DNA of 64,000 nt from Erinaceus europaeus (GCF_950295315.1 NC_080172.1:116457196-116521195); one strand, 5' to 3'. Shown: positions 1 to 9,784, numbered from the stretch's first letter. The notes: generated by a model from the sequence alone, not told the origin. Numbers and translations are program-made.

Positions 1-272
1 GTTAAGAATAGGACTAGAAAGCTGGATTAGGGCAGAGAGTAGCTCCCAAATATGAGGAAAGTCTACAAATACCCCTAACTGTAAACCCCAGTGTCTATTC
101 CTATTGACCCCAGGAGCCTGTGTGACCGCTGAGTCCCTGTCAGTCTGAGCTCACAGTCCCTGGTCACAGCTGGGAACATTGTAGGCTGCTCTCATGTCAG
201 GACCCGTCTTCCTCGAGTGGCAGAGTAGGCTGGCCCCGTCTCCCTTCAGAGTGGGGAGTCCCTACCATTCCC
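1..272 (-). repeat. type D retroposon, partial
   Basis: Antisense copy of the repeat also seen at 2290-2600 and 52480-52780, sharing the stretches around 'agagtagctcccaaatatg' and 'gagcctgtgtgacc'. It is cut by the window start. Family assignment rests on these internal matches only. Confidence 0.7.
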
Positions 273-445
273 AGAAGCCATTTTTAAGAGAGGGTGAGAG
301 ACAGAGACAGAGACAGAGATAAAGACAGAGATAAAGACAGAGTCGACATGCACGCAGTACTGTTCCACCACTTGTAATGGGTAAGGCCTTCCCTCTGCCT
401 TAGAGACCAGCAGCTTGACCAGCAAATATAACATGTGTGCTCTTC
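273..445 (-). repeat. degenerate SINE-B with GACAGA microsatellite
   Basis: Antisense SINE-B body with a short imperfect (GACAGA)n stretch at about 299-343, then a worn copy of the 'ccaccacttgt' block and the tRNA-like head region. Strongly diverged. Confidence 0.55.
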
Positions 446-511
446 AGACTGATACCGTCCACCCCCTTCCCTTTGGCTAACTAACTCCTGTTTTGTTCTT
501 ATTGAGGAGTT

Positions 512-642
512 CAGATCTCAGTGATATTGAGTCTTTGAATCCATCAACACAGCAGGTCTCTTCAATGATTTCAGTATTCTACCTGATTCCTTTCACCAGT
601 ATTTGGCGTGTTTTACATTACATTTTGATAGATAGGTATTGG
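512..642 (-). mobile_element. ancient L1 fragment (ORF2 region, antisense)
   Basis: Matches the antisense L1 ORF2 landmark around 'tgatattgagtctttgaatcc' and the following AT-rich stretch. With 2655-3165, 5475-6270 and 6844-8560 it lies in the order expected of one old - strand L1 broken up by later insertions. Confidence 0.55.
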
Positions 643-857
643 GTTTTTTTTTTTTTTATAAATTTTATCTTTTAAAAAAATATTTTGCTTGTTTTAATGA
701 GAAATACAGAGAAAGAGATAGGGAAGGGAGAGAGAGAGAGAGAGATACCAGAGTACTTCCAGCTCTGGCTTATGTTACTAGAGGTTGAATCTGGAACCAC
801 AGAGTGTCAGGTATGAAAATCTTTTTGCATAATCATTATTATATCTCCCCAGTTCAT
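643..857 (-). repeat. SINE-C, antisense
   Basis: A poly-T start (reverse of the poly-A tail), a GA-rich block at 725-746, then the 'ctctggcttatg' and 'gcataatcattat' blocks that are the reverse complement of the SINE-C tRNA-like head. Confidence 0.75.
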
Positions 858-1040
858 TTTTTTTCATATTGTATATTTGTGCCTGAGAGAGACAGACAGA
901 CAGACCAATCAGAGCATCACTCCATCATTTTGCAGTGCAGGGATAAGCCTTGGGGCCACCCACATATAAGGCATGGACTGTACCCCAGAGCCAACTCCTC
1001 TGTACTTATATTTTTTGAACTTAATGGTTATTTTGAATGT
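858..1040 (-). repeat. SINE-C relative, antisense, degenerate
   Basis: T-rich start, GACA repeats at 890-903 and an 'agagcatcactcc' block resembling the better preserved copy at 29402-29556. Confidence 0.5.
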
Positions 1041-1041
1041 C

Positions 1042-1137
1042 ACTCTATTAAACTTTTTAAATTTTTTAACTTATAAAATGGAGCTATGGATAAGACCATA
1101 TGATAAGAGGGATACAATTCTACACAATTCCCACTGT
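1042..1137 (-). repeat. type D retroposon, 3' end part
   Basis: Antisense 3' end of type D: a T-rich tail, then 'gataagagggatacaattc' and 'cacaattcccac'. The element is interrupted here by an LTR and resumes at about 1625 with 'tcccaccaccagaactccc'. Confidence 0.75.
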
Positions 1138-1624
1138 TGTGGCCCCAACAGGAGTTTGAGACTATTAGCATATGGATAACATTAGCCTGAGGAGGAGTGT
1201 GCATCAGAGAAGAGAATGTATGAAAGGCAGGGACTTGGAGCAGGGCCCTCTCTGGCTGCTGTTGCTTCTCCTGGTCAGAAGCATCTCGACGGAGATGCTC
1301 CAGGTATCTGCCATGGCTACTACTCCTGGGAAATGAACATGTGTGACTCTGTTAGCTGGTAAACTTTTAGACTCCTCTTCAGCCATGAGCAACCTTTACT
1401 AGAGCTGATAATTGTTTATCAGCTAAACTTTTAATAACTAAACTTTTGATAACTATACTCAGACTTTATGAACCTAGCGTATTCTCAACCGCTGATGAGA
1501 ACTGCCTTTTACCTGTTTCACCCTAATAAACCTTGTGTTGTTTAAACCAGTTCCCAGCTCCCCACTGTGACTCCTTTATGTGCCGCAGCTCCCCCCAAAC
1601 CCCCTTCTAAGTGAAGTTTCAATA
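1138..1624 (+). mobile_element. solo LTR, unclassified ERV (LTR-F copy 1)
   Basis: Begins TGTGGCCCCAACAGG and carries an AATAAA signal near 1524, downstream of an AT-rich stretch. The same repeat occurs antisense at 55326-55865 and supports the limits. It splits a type D element, whose sequence is continuous on either side. The exact 3' boundary and duplication are uncertain. No internal retroviral sequence is seen. Confidence 0.7.
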
Positions 1625-1944
1625 TCCCACCACCAGAACTCCCTATCCCATCCCTATCCATTGAAAGCCTCCGTATTCTTTATCCGTCTGGGAGCATGGA
1701 CCCAGGGTCATTATGGGGACCAGAAGGTAGGAGTTCTGGCTTCTGGAATTGCTTCTCCACTGGACATGGGCCATGACAGGTGGATCCATACTCCCAGCCT
1801 GTCTCTCTCTTGCCCTAGTGGGGCAGGGCTCTGGGGAAGCAGGGCTCCAGGACACATTGGTGGGGTCATCTGCCCAGGGAATTCAGATTGGCATCATGGT
1901 TGCATCTGGAACCTGGTGCCTGAAAAAAGAGTTAAGATATAAAG
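1625..1944 (-). repeat. type D retroposon, middle part
   Basis: Antisense type D, including the blocks 'gggagcatggacccagggtc', 'cttctccactggacatggg' and 'ggacacattggtgggg' shared with 47405-47530, 50850-51060 and 51960-52210. Confidence 0.85.
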
Positions 1945-2102
1945 TAGATAACAACAATGATAAAGAACAAAGGCTACAAAAGGGGGAAAAATAGCCTCCA
2001 GGAGCAGTGGATCCATAGTGCTGGCACCGAGCCCTGGAGATATATATGTATGTATGTATGTATGTATATATATATATATGTATATATGTATGTATGTATC
2101 AG
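1945..2102 (+). repeat. 5'-truncated long SINE with TATG/TA tail
   Basis: Sense 3' part of a long SINE ('cctccaggagcagtggat' is the sense form of the 3' block), ending in a (TATG)n/(TA)n tail at 2040-2100. It interrupts type D, which continues with 'acaaattgttgattaatc'. Confidence 0.7.
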
Positions 2103-2650
2103 AACAAATTGTTGATTAATCATTAACCTAAAGGCAAGAATATTGCAGATAAAGATTTGGGGTCTCTATTTTGGAAAAAGCTAGGGGATCTATTTTAGGT
2201 CTATTCCAAGGACCCCATGACTTTAGTTTTTGCCTGAGCCTGACATCTGATATGCAGCTGGACCCAAGGTGTTGTTTGGGGAGATGATGTCATAGCTGGA
2301 AAAGGGCTAGGAAGCTGGATCAGGGAAGAGAGTAGCTCCCAAATATGGGAAAAGTGTATAAATATTGTAGACTGTAAACCCCATTGATGTGATCTGGGGC
2401 CCATATTCAGCATGGGAGCCTACGTGACCTCTGCCTCCCTGTAGGCGAGCTCACATTCTGTGGTCATGAGTAGGAACATTCCAGGCTGCGCCAACTTCAG
2501 GAGCCATCTTCCTCAGGTGGTAGAGATGTTACCCAACCTCCCTCTGGAGAGTGGAACATTCCCTACCATTGTTGATCCACTTGAGGGCAAGGTCCTGTAG
2601 TGGCTCACAAAGGGATCCATTATGTCTTTTAACTTTTCTATCCTACTGTT
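2103..2650 (-). repeat. type D retroposon, 5' part
   Basis: Antisense continuation of the element at 1625, collinear with 52265-52800. Includes the 'gggagatgatgtcatagctgg' and 'ctcccaaatatggg' blocks. No coding capacity is visible. Confidence 0.75.
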
Positions 2651-2654
2651 TATG

Positions 2655-3165
2655 ACTAGTAAATAAATAGATTTGATTTTTTAAAATATTAATTTGTGTC
2701 ATGTGACCTGGTCAATACATTAATGTTTTTCATAGATTCTTTGGGCTTGCTTACATGGAAACAATGTCATCTGCAAATATGAACTCTTTCATTCTGAATT
2801 CTCTGTCATTTTTGTCTCTTCCTTATTATACTGGCTAGAATTTTTCAGCTAGTTTTTAATCTGAGTGGTGAGAGTTGACCTCCTTACCTTATTTTTTATT
2901 TTAGGGAGAAAGCATTCAGATATTCCCCACTAAGTATGATTTTATCTACAGGTTTGATTGTTTGTTTGTTTTGTAGATGCCTGTCATCTGACTAAAGAAA
3001 TTTTGTCCGATTCCCAATTGTTGAGAGTTTTCAGTATAAATGCATGCTGAATTTTATCCAATTACTTTTAGGTATAAATGGAGATGGTTTAGACTTTTTC
3101 TGGGTGGAATTATCTAGACACTCTACATTTCTGGGACAAATACCAATGACATGCTGTGTTTTATC
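2655..3165 (-). mobile_element. ancient L1 ORF2 fragment, antisense
   Basis: Follows the antisense L1 ORF2 consensus in order: 'atgtcatctgcaaatatg', the 'gagtggtgagagttgacc' stretch, 'cccactaagtatgat' and 'ttgttgagagtttt'. No open frame survives. Confidence 0.75.
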
Positions 3166-3415
3166 TTATTTATTTATTATCAGTTATCGCTGGGATTTGA
3201 CACTGGCACTATAAATTCGCTGCTCCTGGAGGCCATTTTTATTTTTATTTTTTTGCCTTTCTATTTTATTTGGCAGGACAGAGAGGGATAGAGAAGGGAG
3301 TAGGGAGGCAGTAAGAGAGGGAGAGCCCTGCAGACCTGCTTCACCACTTGTAAAGCTTCTTCCAAGCTGGTGGGGAGGCCATGTGTGTACTCAGCGGTGT
3401 GCCCCCACCAGACCC
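3166..3415 (-). repeat. SINE-B long form, antisense
   Basis: Antisense 3' block ('ttcgctgctcctggaggcc'), then 'ggcaggacagagaggg' and 'gacctgcttcaccacttg'. The tRNA-like head near 3385-3410 is worn. Confidence 0.75.
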
Positions 3416-3544
3416 TCTTTGTCTCTGTGACACCTGTCACTGGTCTTACTTGCACTTCATCTCTTCTTACCAAATTAGTTAAGCTGCTGAGGTGTGGGGC
3501 CTTGTGCATGTGTGATTTCACTCCTCTAGATGAATCTTTTCACA

Positions 3545-4038
3545 CAACCAGAGTCAGAGAGGGAGAGATACCACAGCGTTCGAGCCTTCCCTGGTGTCAA
3601 AGTGCTTCTGTGTGGTGCTGGGACTCAGAGCTGGTTGCACTCACGGAAGACACAGATCTTACTTGGTGAGCTTTCTGTCGCTCTCCAGTTCCTACTCATA
3701 TTTTCTCCAAACATTTTCATGGCTATTGATAATATTCGTGGGAAGGTTTGTAGTTAATATATAACGTCTTGGTGGCATGAATCAATGCTTCCTAGTGACA
3801 TAGTTTGTACCTGCAGTTTTCTTTGTAGGTAGGACTTTAACTTGGATCTCTTTGTCATAGAGGTGGTGTGTGGATGTGCTGTTCTCGAGTGAACTTACAC
3901 AGTTTGTCTCTGAATACATTTGTTCATTGGACCTCAGTTGTCAAGCTGATAGACACAAAGGTTTTATTTCCTTGTTATTTTTATGTCCAGAGTCTCAAAT
4001 AATCAGTTCGGTTCCTGATGTCAATCCTGTGTCTTCTC
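3545..4038. other. degenerate SINE-C-like stretch and AT-rich old sequence
   Basis: 3545-3685 resembles an antisense SINE-C ('agagagggagagatacca', 'ggtgctgggactcagagc'). 3686-4038 is AT-rich, without frames or clear landmarks. By position it is probably more of the old - strand L1. Confidence 0.35.
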
Positions 4039-4855
4039 CTTTTTTTTTTTTTTTTTTTTTTTCCCTCCAGGGCTATCACTGGGGCTCAGTGCCTGCACCA
4101 TGAATCCACTGCTCCTGGAGGCCACCCTTTCCCATTTTGTTGCTCTTGTTGTCATTCTTATTGTTATTTTTGCCATTGATGTTCCCTTTGTTGGATAGGA
4201 TAGAGAGAAGTCAAGAGAAGAGGGGAGACAGAGAGGGGGAGAGAGAGACAGACACCTGCAGACCTGCTTCACCACTTGTGAAGCGACCCTCCTGCAGGTG
4301 GGAGCCGGGGGCTTGAACTGAGATCCCTACATGGTGGATAGTATGCCAGCTCCCCCTGGCTTCTGCTTAACCATATGACTATATAGGGATAGATTTAATC
4401 CCATTCAAAGCTTTGGTCTATTTACATAAATCACTTTTACATAAAGCACTCCCTCCAGGGCATTGGTGGTTCAGTGATAGGATTCTCTCCTGCTCTGCCC
4501 CCTCCTTGTCACACTCTGATTTTCACCAGTCACTTTTCTCTCCACCCTCTCTATGTCACATCCTGTTTCCACCCTACTTGGAGAGTATAAAAACAGCTGC
4601 TCTTCTGATTAAAGACACTTGGAAGTTGCTTTCCGGCTCCGAGAGTTCCAGAGTGCATCTCCTGCGGAAGTTGGTGCGGCACCAGTTCCTGATCCCTCTC
4701 CCACGCAGCAGCCTAGATCGGCTCCAGCTGAGTTCTCTCCAAGCCAGAGAGCACTAGCTCGGGAAGAAGCACCCTCAGGCTATCCCGGCACATACACTGG
4801 TTCTTGCGCTTTGCGCCATCTGTGCTCAACCCGCTGTGCCACTGCCCAATCCCCT
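4039..4855 (-). repeat. SINE (long A-like form) split by a solo LTR
   Basis: The antisense SINE runs 4039-4331 (poly-T, 'aatccactgctcctggagg', 'ggataggatagagag', 'gggggcttgaactgagatcc') and resumes at 4797-4855 ('ttcttgcgctttgcgcc' to the head). The two parts join into one ordinary SINE once the LTR at 4332-4790 is removed. Confidence 0.85.
4332..4790 (+). mobile_element. solo LTR of class II-like ERV (LTR-G copy 1)
   Basis: Starts TGGTGGATAGTATGCCAGC and ends CCCGGCA, matching LTR-G copies at 15688, 54502 and 61072. A TATAAAA box at about 4587 and an ATTAAA poly-A signal at about 4608 are visible. It is flanked by 6-bp direct repeats cctaca/cataca (one mismatch) inside a SINE. No internal retroviral sequence, so a solo LTR. 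Confidence 0.85.
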
Positions 4856-4858
4856 TGT

Positions 4859-5460
4859 CTCCTTCTTCTTCTTCTTCTTCTTCTTCTTCTTCTTCTTCTT
4901 CTTCTTCTTCTTCTTCTTCTTCTTCTTCTTCTTCTTCTTCTTCTTCTTCTTCTTCTTCTTCTTCTTCTCCTCCTCCTCCTCCTCCTCCTCCTCCTCCTCC
5001 TCCTCCTCCTCCTCCTCCTCCTTCTCCTCCTCCTCCTTCTCCTCCTCCTCCTTCTCCTCCTCCTTCTTCTTTTCTTCTTCTTCCTTCTTCTTCTTCTTCT
5101 TCTTCTTCTTCTTCTTCTTCTTCTTCTTCTTCTTCTCCTTCTCCTTCTCCTTCTCCTTCTCCTCCTCCTCCTCCTTCTCCTCCTTCTCCTTCTCCTCCTC
5201 CTCCTCCTTCTCCTCCTTCTCCTTCTTCTTCTCCTTCTTCTTTTTTTCTTCTTCTTCCTTTTCTTCTTCTTCCTTTTCTTCTTCTTCCTTTTCTTCTTCT
5301 TCTTCTTCTTCTTCTTCTTCTTCTTCTTCTTCTTCTTCTTCTTCTTCTTCTTCTTCTTCTTCTTCTTCTTCTTCTTCTCCCCCTCCTCCTCCTCCTCCTC
5401 CTCCTCCTCCCTTCCTCCTCCTTCTTCTCCTCCTTCTTTTTCTCCTCCTTCTTCTCCTTT
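4859..5460. repeat. 600-bp pyrimidine tract of TTC/TCC triplets
   Basis: Almost uninterrupted pyrimidine strand: (CTT)n to 4968, (CCT)n to about 5030, then mixed TTC/TCC/TTTTC blocks. It abuts the 5' end of the antisense SINE. The long polyserine, polyleucine and polyphenylalanine frames read from it are artefacts. Confidence 0.98.
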
Positions 5461-5474
5461 GTCTGGTAGAAACT

Positions 5475-6270
5475 GATCAGTTATTTTTTTTTTAATCTTT
5501 TGAGAGAAACTAGCTTTTGGTTTCATGAACTTTTCACATCTTTTATTTCCAATAATTTTATTCTTCGTTTTCATTCTTTGCTTGCCCTGGGTATAATATT
5601 TCCTTTTCTTGTTCCTTAAAATAGAAGTTTGGATTATCGACTCAAAACCTTTTTTCTATTTTCTAGTCAAAGCCTCTAATGTTTGCAGGCCCCTTAAGCA
5701 TTTCATCATTAATCATTTCATCAGTATCCCACAAATTTTGATAGGTTGTACTTTAATTTTCATTCAGTTAAACCATTTTCCCCTTGTTTTTTGTCATGTG
5801 CTATTTAGACTTGCATTATTTTATGTTTTCAAGTGCTTGAGGAACTGTTCAGATACTTTTCTGCTTTTGATCTGACGCAGTTCATTCTGCACAGATAACA
5901 CGCTTTATGAGCTCAAGCCTCGCTAAGTGTTTTGAGGTCTGTTTAGTCGTTCATACTTCAGCTCCACATATTATTGAAAGTGTTTATCCTGCTGTTGTCT
6001 AGTGGGACATTTATACATACCAGCTAGAAGACTGAGAAAGGGATGGGGTTTCTGAACCGTGAACTTACCGTGTTCACGTTTGCTTTTGATGAATGAATAT
6101 TGTGGGAGCCTCTAGGTTCAATGGCAGGTCTCCTTAATTTGCTTTCACCAGCCTTCCAGTTTCAGCATGGAGGTTGGAGTATTTATTGCTGATGACACAT
6201 GTTGAGGACTGGTATGTCCCCTTACTGGATGGTCTCTTATCATTTTCAGGGCCCCTTGTTATTTCTGACA
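5475..6270 (-). mobile_element. ancient L1 ORF2 fragment, antisense
   Basis: Starts with the antisense landmark 'gagaaactagcttttggttt' and follows the expected L1 order to about 6030 ('atcccacaaattttgatagg'). Beyond 6030 the assignment is weaker. All frames are closed. Confidence 0.65.
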
Positions 6271-6277
6271 ATGCTCT

Positions 6278-6450
6278 TTTTTTTTTTCATTTTTAAAAAT
6301 TTACTGAAAAAGGGAGACATTGACAAAACCATAGGATAAGAGGGGTACAACTCCACACAGTTCCCACCACCACCAGATCTCCGTATCCCGTCTCCTCCCC
6401 TGCTCTTTGTTTTAAAGTCCATCGGGTCTGAAATCCAGAGCTGTTGCAGC
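6278..6450 (-). repeat. type D retroposon, 3' end, antisense
   Basis: T-rich tail, then 'aaaaccataggataagagg' and 'ggtacaactccacacagttc', the antisense 3' end of type D. 5'-truncated to about 170 bp. Confidence 0.8.
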
Positions 6451-6550
6451 TGGGCTCTGGTGAGCTTTCACATGCAATGCTTTCTCCCAGGGTTTCAAAT
6501 GACCTTCTCATTTTATTTAGTGTGTTTCTTATAGTTAGGTCTCACTGCTG

Positions 6551-6836
6551 CTCATCACAGACCCCTGCAAGTGTCAACCCGGCTTTGACCTAGCACGTTA
6601 TGATTGGGCCCTCCTCAATCGCTATGGAACAGGCCATGGCCGGTGCGCCGCTATGTTCCATCGCTGGGGAGCCAGAGACGACCCGAACTGCCCCTGCGGC
6701 TCCAGACAGACTATGACCCACATAGTCAACGACTGCCACCTCTCCAGATTCAAAGGAGGTCTCGAAACTTGACATCAGGCTCAACCTGACGCTGTTGACT
6801 GGCTATGGAAGAAGGGCAAACGCTAGAAGAAGAAGA
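6551..6836 (+). mobile_element. Vingi-type LINE 3' end, copy 1 (dead)
   Basis: 5'-truncated non-LTR retrotransposon. It encodes the end of a reverse-transcriptase ORF with the zinc-knuckle-like spacing CPCGSRQTMTHIVNDCHLS and ends in DAVDW..KKGKR, then a short GAA tail. A TGA replaces the leucine codon seen in the copy at 36821 (at about 6770). Flanked by actgctg at 6544-6550 and 6837-6843, a plausible target-site duplication. 96% or so similar to copy 2 by eye. Assignment to Vingi is from knowledge of hedgehog repeats. Confidence 0.8.
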
Positions 6837-6843
6837 ACTGCTG

Positions 6844-7450
6844 TCTTTCCTCCAAACTGAAGAGCTCTGTATTTCAGCTGTCCTTGGAATACATTCCTGT
6901 CAGTGCAGCGGTGGTATGGCTGGGTGGTTTGCTGTTCTTGCCTCTCTCCTCTTTATCCTTTTATTTTATTTTTTTTGTCCCATCTCTCTGGCCCAGTAAT
7001 GCTTTAAATTATTTAAATATCAAAATATTCCATGTAATCATCTGTTGGACTTTTAGCTCTGTCTCTTGGAATTATGCATCGTATCGGTTGTTCTTGGAAA
7101 TATATTTGTACATATATATGGAGATAGACAAATGCATCCACATGTCACCTTCAGTAGCCTAGTTGGAGTTAATGTCCATGCTGTCGTGTATAGAAGCCTG
7201 CTGTCCGATGGGCCCCTTTTTCTGCATTTTCCTTTTATCAGTTTTATCAGAGGCACTGCATCTGTGAGTGTTGCTAGTCTGTCAGGCATCACCGTAGGTT
7301 ACGTGCTTTCAGTGGTTAGCCATAGAGAACAAAGCGCTTAGAATTAGCCACATACTTTCCATTTCTGTTCTGCCTTCACTCCTGAAGTTCCAGATTCTAG
7401 TGCCATTCCCTTCAGTTGGAAGAACTTCTATTAGCATTCCTCTTAAAGGC
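6844..7450 (-). mobile_element. old AT-rich L1-like sequence
   Basis: The right end ('gttggaagaacttctattag', 'ttcctcttaaaggcttcc') continues into 7716-7795 and then 8524 with antisense landmarks of the 5' part of old L1 ('gaaggatatt..gatacagaattc'). The middle part is unassigned. Confidence 0.45.
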
Positions 7451-7454
7451 TTCC

Positions 7455-7715
7455 TTAAAAAAAAAAAAAAAAAAACTTTTACTTTTTTATTTTTGTTTTT
7501 TATTACCTTTATTGATCGGCTAGAGACATCTAGGAATCAAGAGGGAAAAGGGAGATAGAGGAAGAAATGGAGAGACACCTGCAGACCTGCTATCCCATCT
7601 TTGCAGCTTCCCCATCTGCGAAGCTCCCCTTCTGTTGGTGGGAACTAGAGGTTCGACCGCCTGCCCCCGTCCTTCCACATAATAACGTGCGTGTTCAGCC
7701 ACCACTCAGCCCCTC
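7455..7715 (-). repeat. SINE-B, antisense
   Basis: The tail complement is preceded by (A)n, followed by 'gagacacctgcagacctgc' and a worn head ending 'cagccaccactcagcccc'. It interrupts the old L1. Confidence 0.75.
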
Positions 7716-7795
7716 TTTAAGAATTTCTACTGGTGAATTCTTTTTCTTGTCTTCATCGGAAAATATCTGATTTCATCTTCATTCCTGAAGGATAT

Positions 7796-8523
7796 TGTTG
7801 GGAACATGTGTGAGCCTGATAGAGCTTAGGGAGAACCACCCCCATCTTTGGATGGAGGTCTGAGAAGATAACCTCTTGGTGAGTCTCTCTCAACCGAGGT
7901 GAGCATAAGGGGGGAAACTCAGACTTGGTTCTTTCCTTCTTGACTCTCAGGCCCACAGATACCCCAGTACTTCCCTCCATTAACTGCAGGCCACATGGCT
8001 GCAGATTCACTTATTCAAAGTCACCTTCTGATCACAGAAGAACACGCCTTATCACACACTTCATCACACACCTCAGACCCCAGACAAGAGAAATGCCAAA
8101 CTATATGGCCTTTTGATATCCATCTTCTCTCTGTCTCACCCTACGGGTTTAACCCCTATGCTTCTCTCAAATACCTTTGGATAATTAAGTTGCTTGTGTT
8201 ATGGAAAATAACTGTCTTGTATCTCATCAATTCCTGTCATACCAACCCCCTACCTTAGGGGCATGCTGACTGTTAAGAAACCTGTAATTTCTGTCATATT
8301 GCAACAATAATTACCTCCATTGCTTTTCTATTTAACTCATGTCCACTTTGCCAATAAACGGACTCTAGGATTCTGGGACTCAAGGACTCAGATTCTAGAT
8401 TCACGCTAAGAGTCCCCTGGTGTCTTTTACTTCGTGTCACCCCTGTCGTGAGTGAGAAAGAACCAGCCCGTTACCTTTCCCCTGGAGGACACCATGCCGG
8501 AGAAGGAGGGAGACACCCCGAAA
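7796..8523 (+). mobile_element. solo LTR inserted in old L1 (LTR-H)
   Basis: Begins TGTTGGGAACATGTG, with an AATAAA signal near 8353 and a TATTTAA stretch 20 bp before it. The 6-bp ggatat occurs at 7790-7795 and 8524-8529. The L1 text continues across the insertion (gaaggatat ... ggatatt..cagatacagaattc), which fixes the limits. Length about 728 bp. It lacks an obvious terminal CA. Confidence 0.7.
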
Positions 8524-8747
8524 GGATATTTTTTGTCAGATACAGAATTCAGAGAGGATAAAGGGAGAGAGAGAGAGAAGGAAGACACTGCAGCACAGCA
8601 CAGCCTCTGCTCCTGGGACACAGAAAGGTCCCTCGATGTCACCTGAAAGGTGCAAAGCCTGATGGGAAAAGGGCGGGAAGGAGCAGCAGGATTCCAAGGC
8701 AAGGCTCCTCAAGTGGGTCCTGCAGGACGATTGGAAGAACATTCCAG

Positions 8748-9130
8748 ATTCGGGGGCCAGGCGGTGGCGCACCTGGCTAAGTGCACACAGTACAGGGCAC
8801 AAGGACCCAGGTTCAAGCCCCTGGCCCCCACCTGCAGGGGGAAAGCTTCACGAGTGGTGAAGCAGCACTGCAAACATCTGCCTCTCTCCTGTTTAAATTT
8901 AAATGATTTATTATTGGATAGAGATAGAGAAATTGAGAGGAGAGGGGGAGATAGAGAAGGAGAGAGACAGAGAGACACCTGCAGCCCTGCTTCACCACTT
9001 GTGAAGCTTCCCTCTGTAGGTGGGGACCAGGGGCTTGAACCTGGGTCTCTGTGCCCTGTAATGTCACTCTCCCTCGTTATCTCCCCCATCCATCTCAATT
9101 TCTCTCTGTCTCTATCCCGGTAATAAATTA
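8748..9130 (+). repeat. SINE-B split by an inverted SINE
   Basis: The head 'ggccaggcggtggcgcacc' starts at about 8755. The body runs to about 8890 and resumes at 9064 ('tctccctcgttatctccccc') to the tail 'ggtaataaattaaag'. It is flanked by aagaacattccag (8735-8747) and aagaatattccag (9131-9143), 12 of 13 identical. Confidence 0.85.
8890..9063 (-). repeat. SINE-B inserted in a sense SINE-B
   Basis: Antisense copy: 'atttattattggatagag', 'gcttcaccacttgtgaagc', 'ggggcttgaacctgggtc'. Its tRNA-like head is truncated near 9063. With its host it forms an inverted SINE pair that could fold as RNA. Confidence 0.85.
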
Positions 9131-9264
9131 AAGAATATTCCAGCCTCAGGATGTCAGATCGAGCTAAGCCATGGGAGGGGGTAGAGTGAGGGGCTGGACA
9201 GACTTCAGGGGAGTGTGAGATTTGACTCTGGGGTCCCAGTAACCCCCACCCTTCTCTTCCACAG

Positions 9265-9686
9265 GAAGCCATAGTTCGTCAACTGCCCCTGAGGAGGCAG
9301 ATTGAGAAGCCACCTCTCAGCTGAGCTGCCGCTATGTCCGAGGGAGCCTTCCTCATCGGCCACGGCTCCGGCTCCCTGAGGGCTGGCTGGCCTGGGCCCA
9401 GCAGGCCTAGTCTGGTAGCCCGGAAAGTTGTCAACCACCTGCCTTGCCAGGAGAACCCTGGTTGCAGCCATGCTCACAGAGCCCTGAAAGTTGGCACTGA
9501 CTTCACCTACCCCCACACCTACAGCCGCCCCATCCAGCACAGCAGCGCCCGAAACTGGGAGGGTATGGCGGTCATCTGGGAGGATGTCCCAGAGAATCTT
9601 GGGGAGAAGGGCAGACACGCCTGTTGTAGTCACCCGTTCTACTTCACGAAGGCGACAAGGCGACGGATCAAAACACGGCCCTGGAG
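9265..9686 (+). pseudogene. ACTL8: ACTL8 relic, exon with start codon
   Basis: Actin-like protein 8 is an actin-family protein expressed mainly in testis; no enzymatic role is established. A pyrimidine-rich acceptor (cttctcttccacag) ends at 9264, ATG is at 9334, and a donor (gag|gtaggc) follows 9686. From the ATG the frame reads MSEGAFLIGHGSGSLRAG, aligning start-to-start with ACTL8, then VVNHLPCQENPG and NWEG blocks. At about 9607 the similarity moves to the next frame (TPVVVT), so a one-base insertion or equivalent broke the ORF; the original frame ends at TAG 9688-9690. The aspartate of the first phosphate loop is glycine (GHGSG). Recognition is from remembered family sequence. Low assembly quality could mimic a frameshift, but several agree. 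Confidence 0.85.
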
Positions 9687-9784
9687 GTAGGCTGCCCGGG
9701 GGGTTGCGCTCATCTGGGTGTGGGCACAGGTGCTCCTGTCTGGGTCCGACTGAACTGCTAGACTCAGCTTTCTTCTAGCCTCCC

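Noticed and set aside
4619..5574. Polyleucine, polyserine, polyproline and polylysine/arginine frames of 219-285 codons
   Set aside because: Translation of the TTC/TCC tract on both strands; the + frame merely starts in LTR-G.
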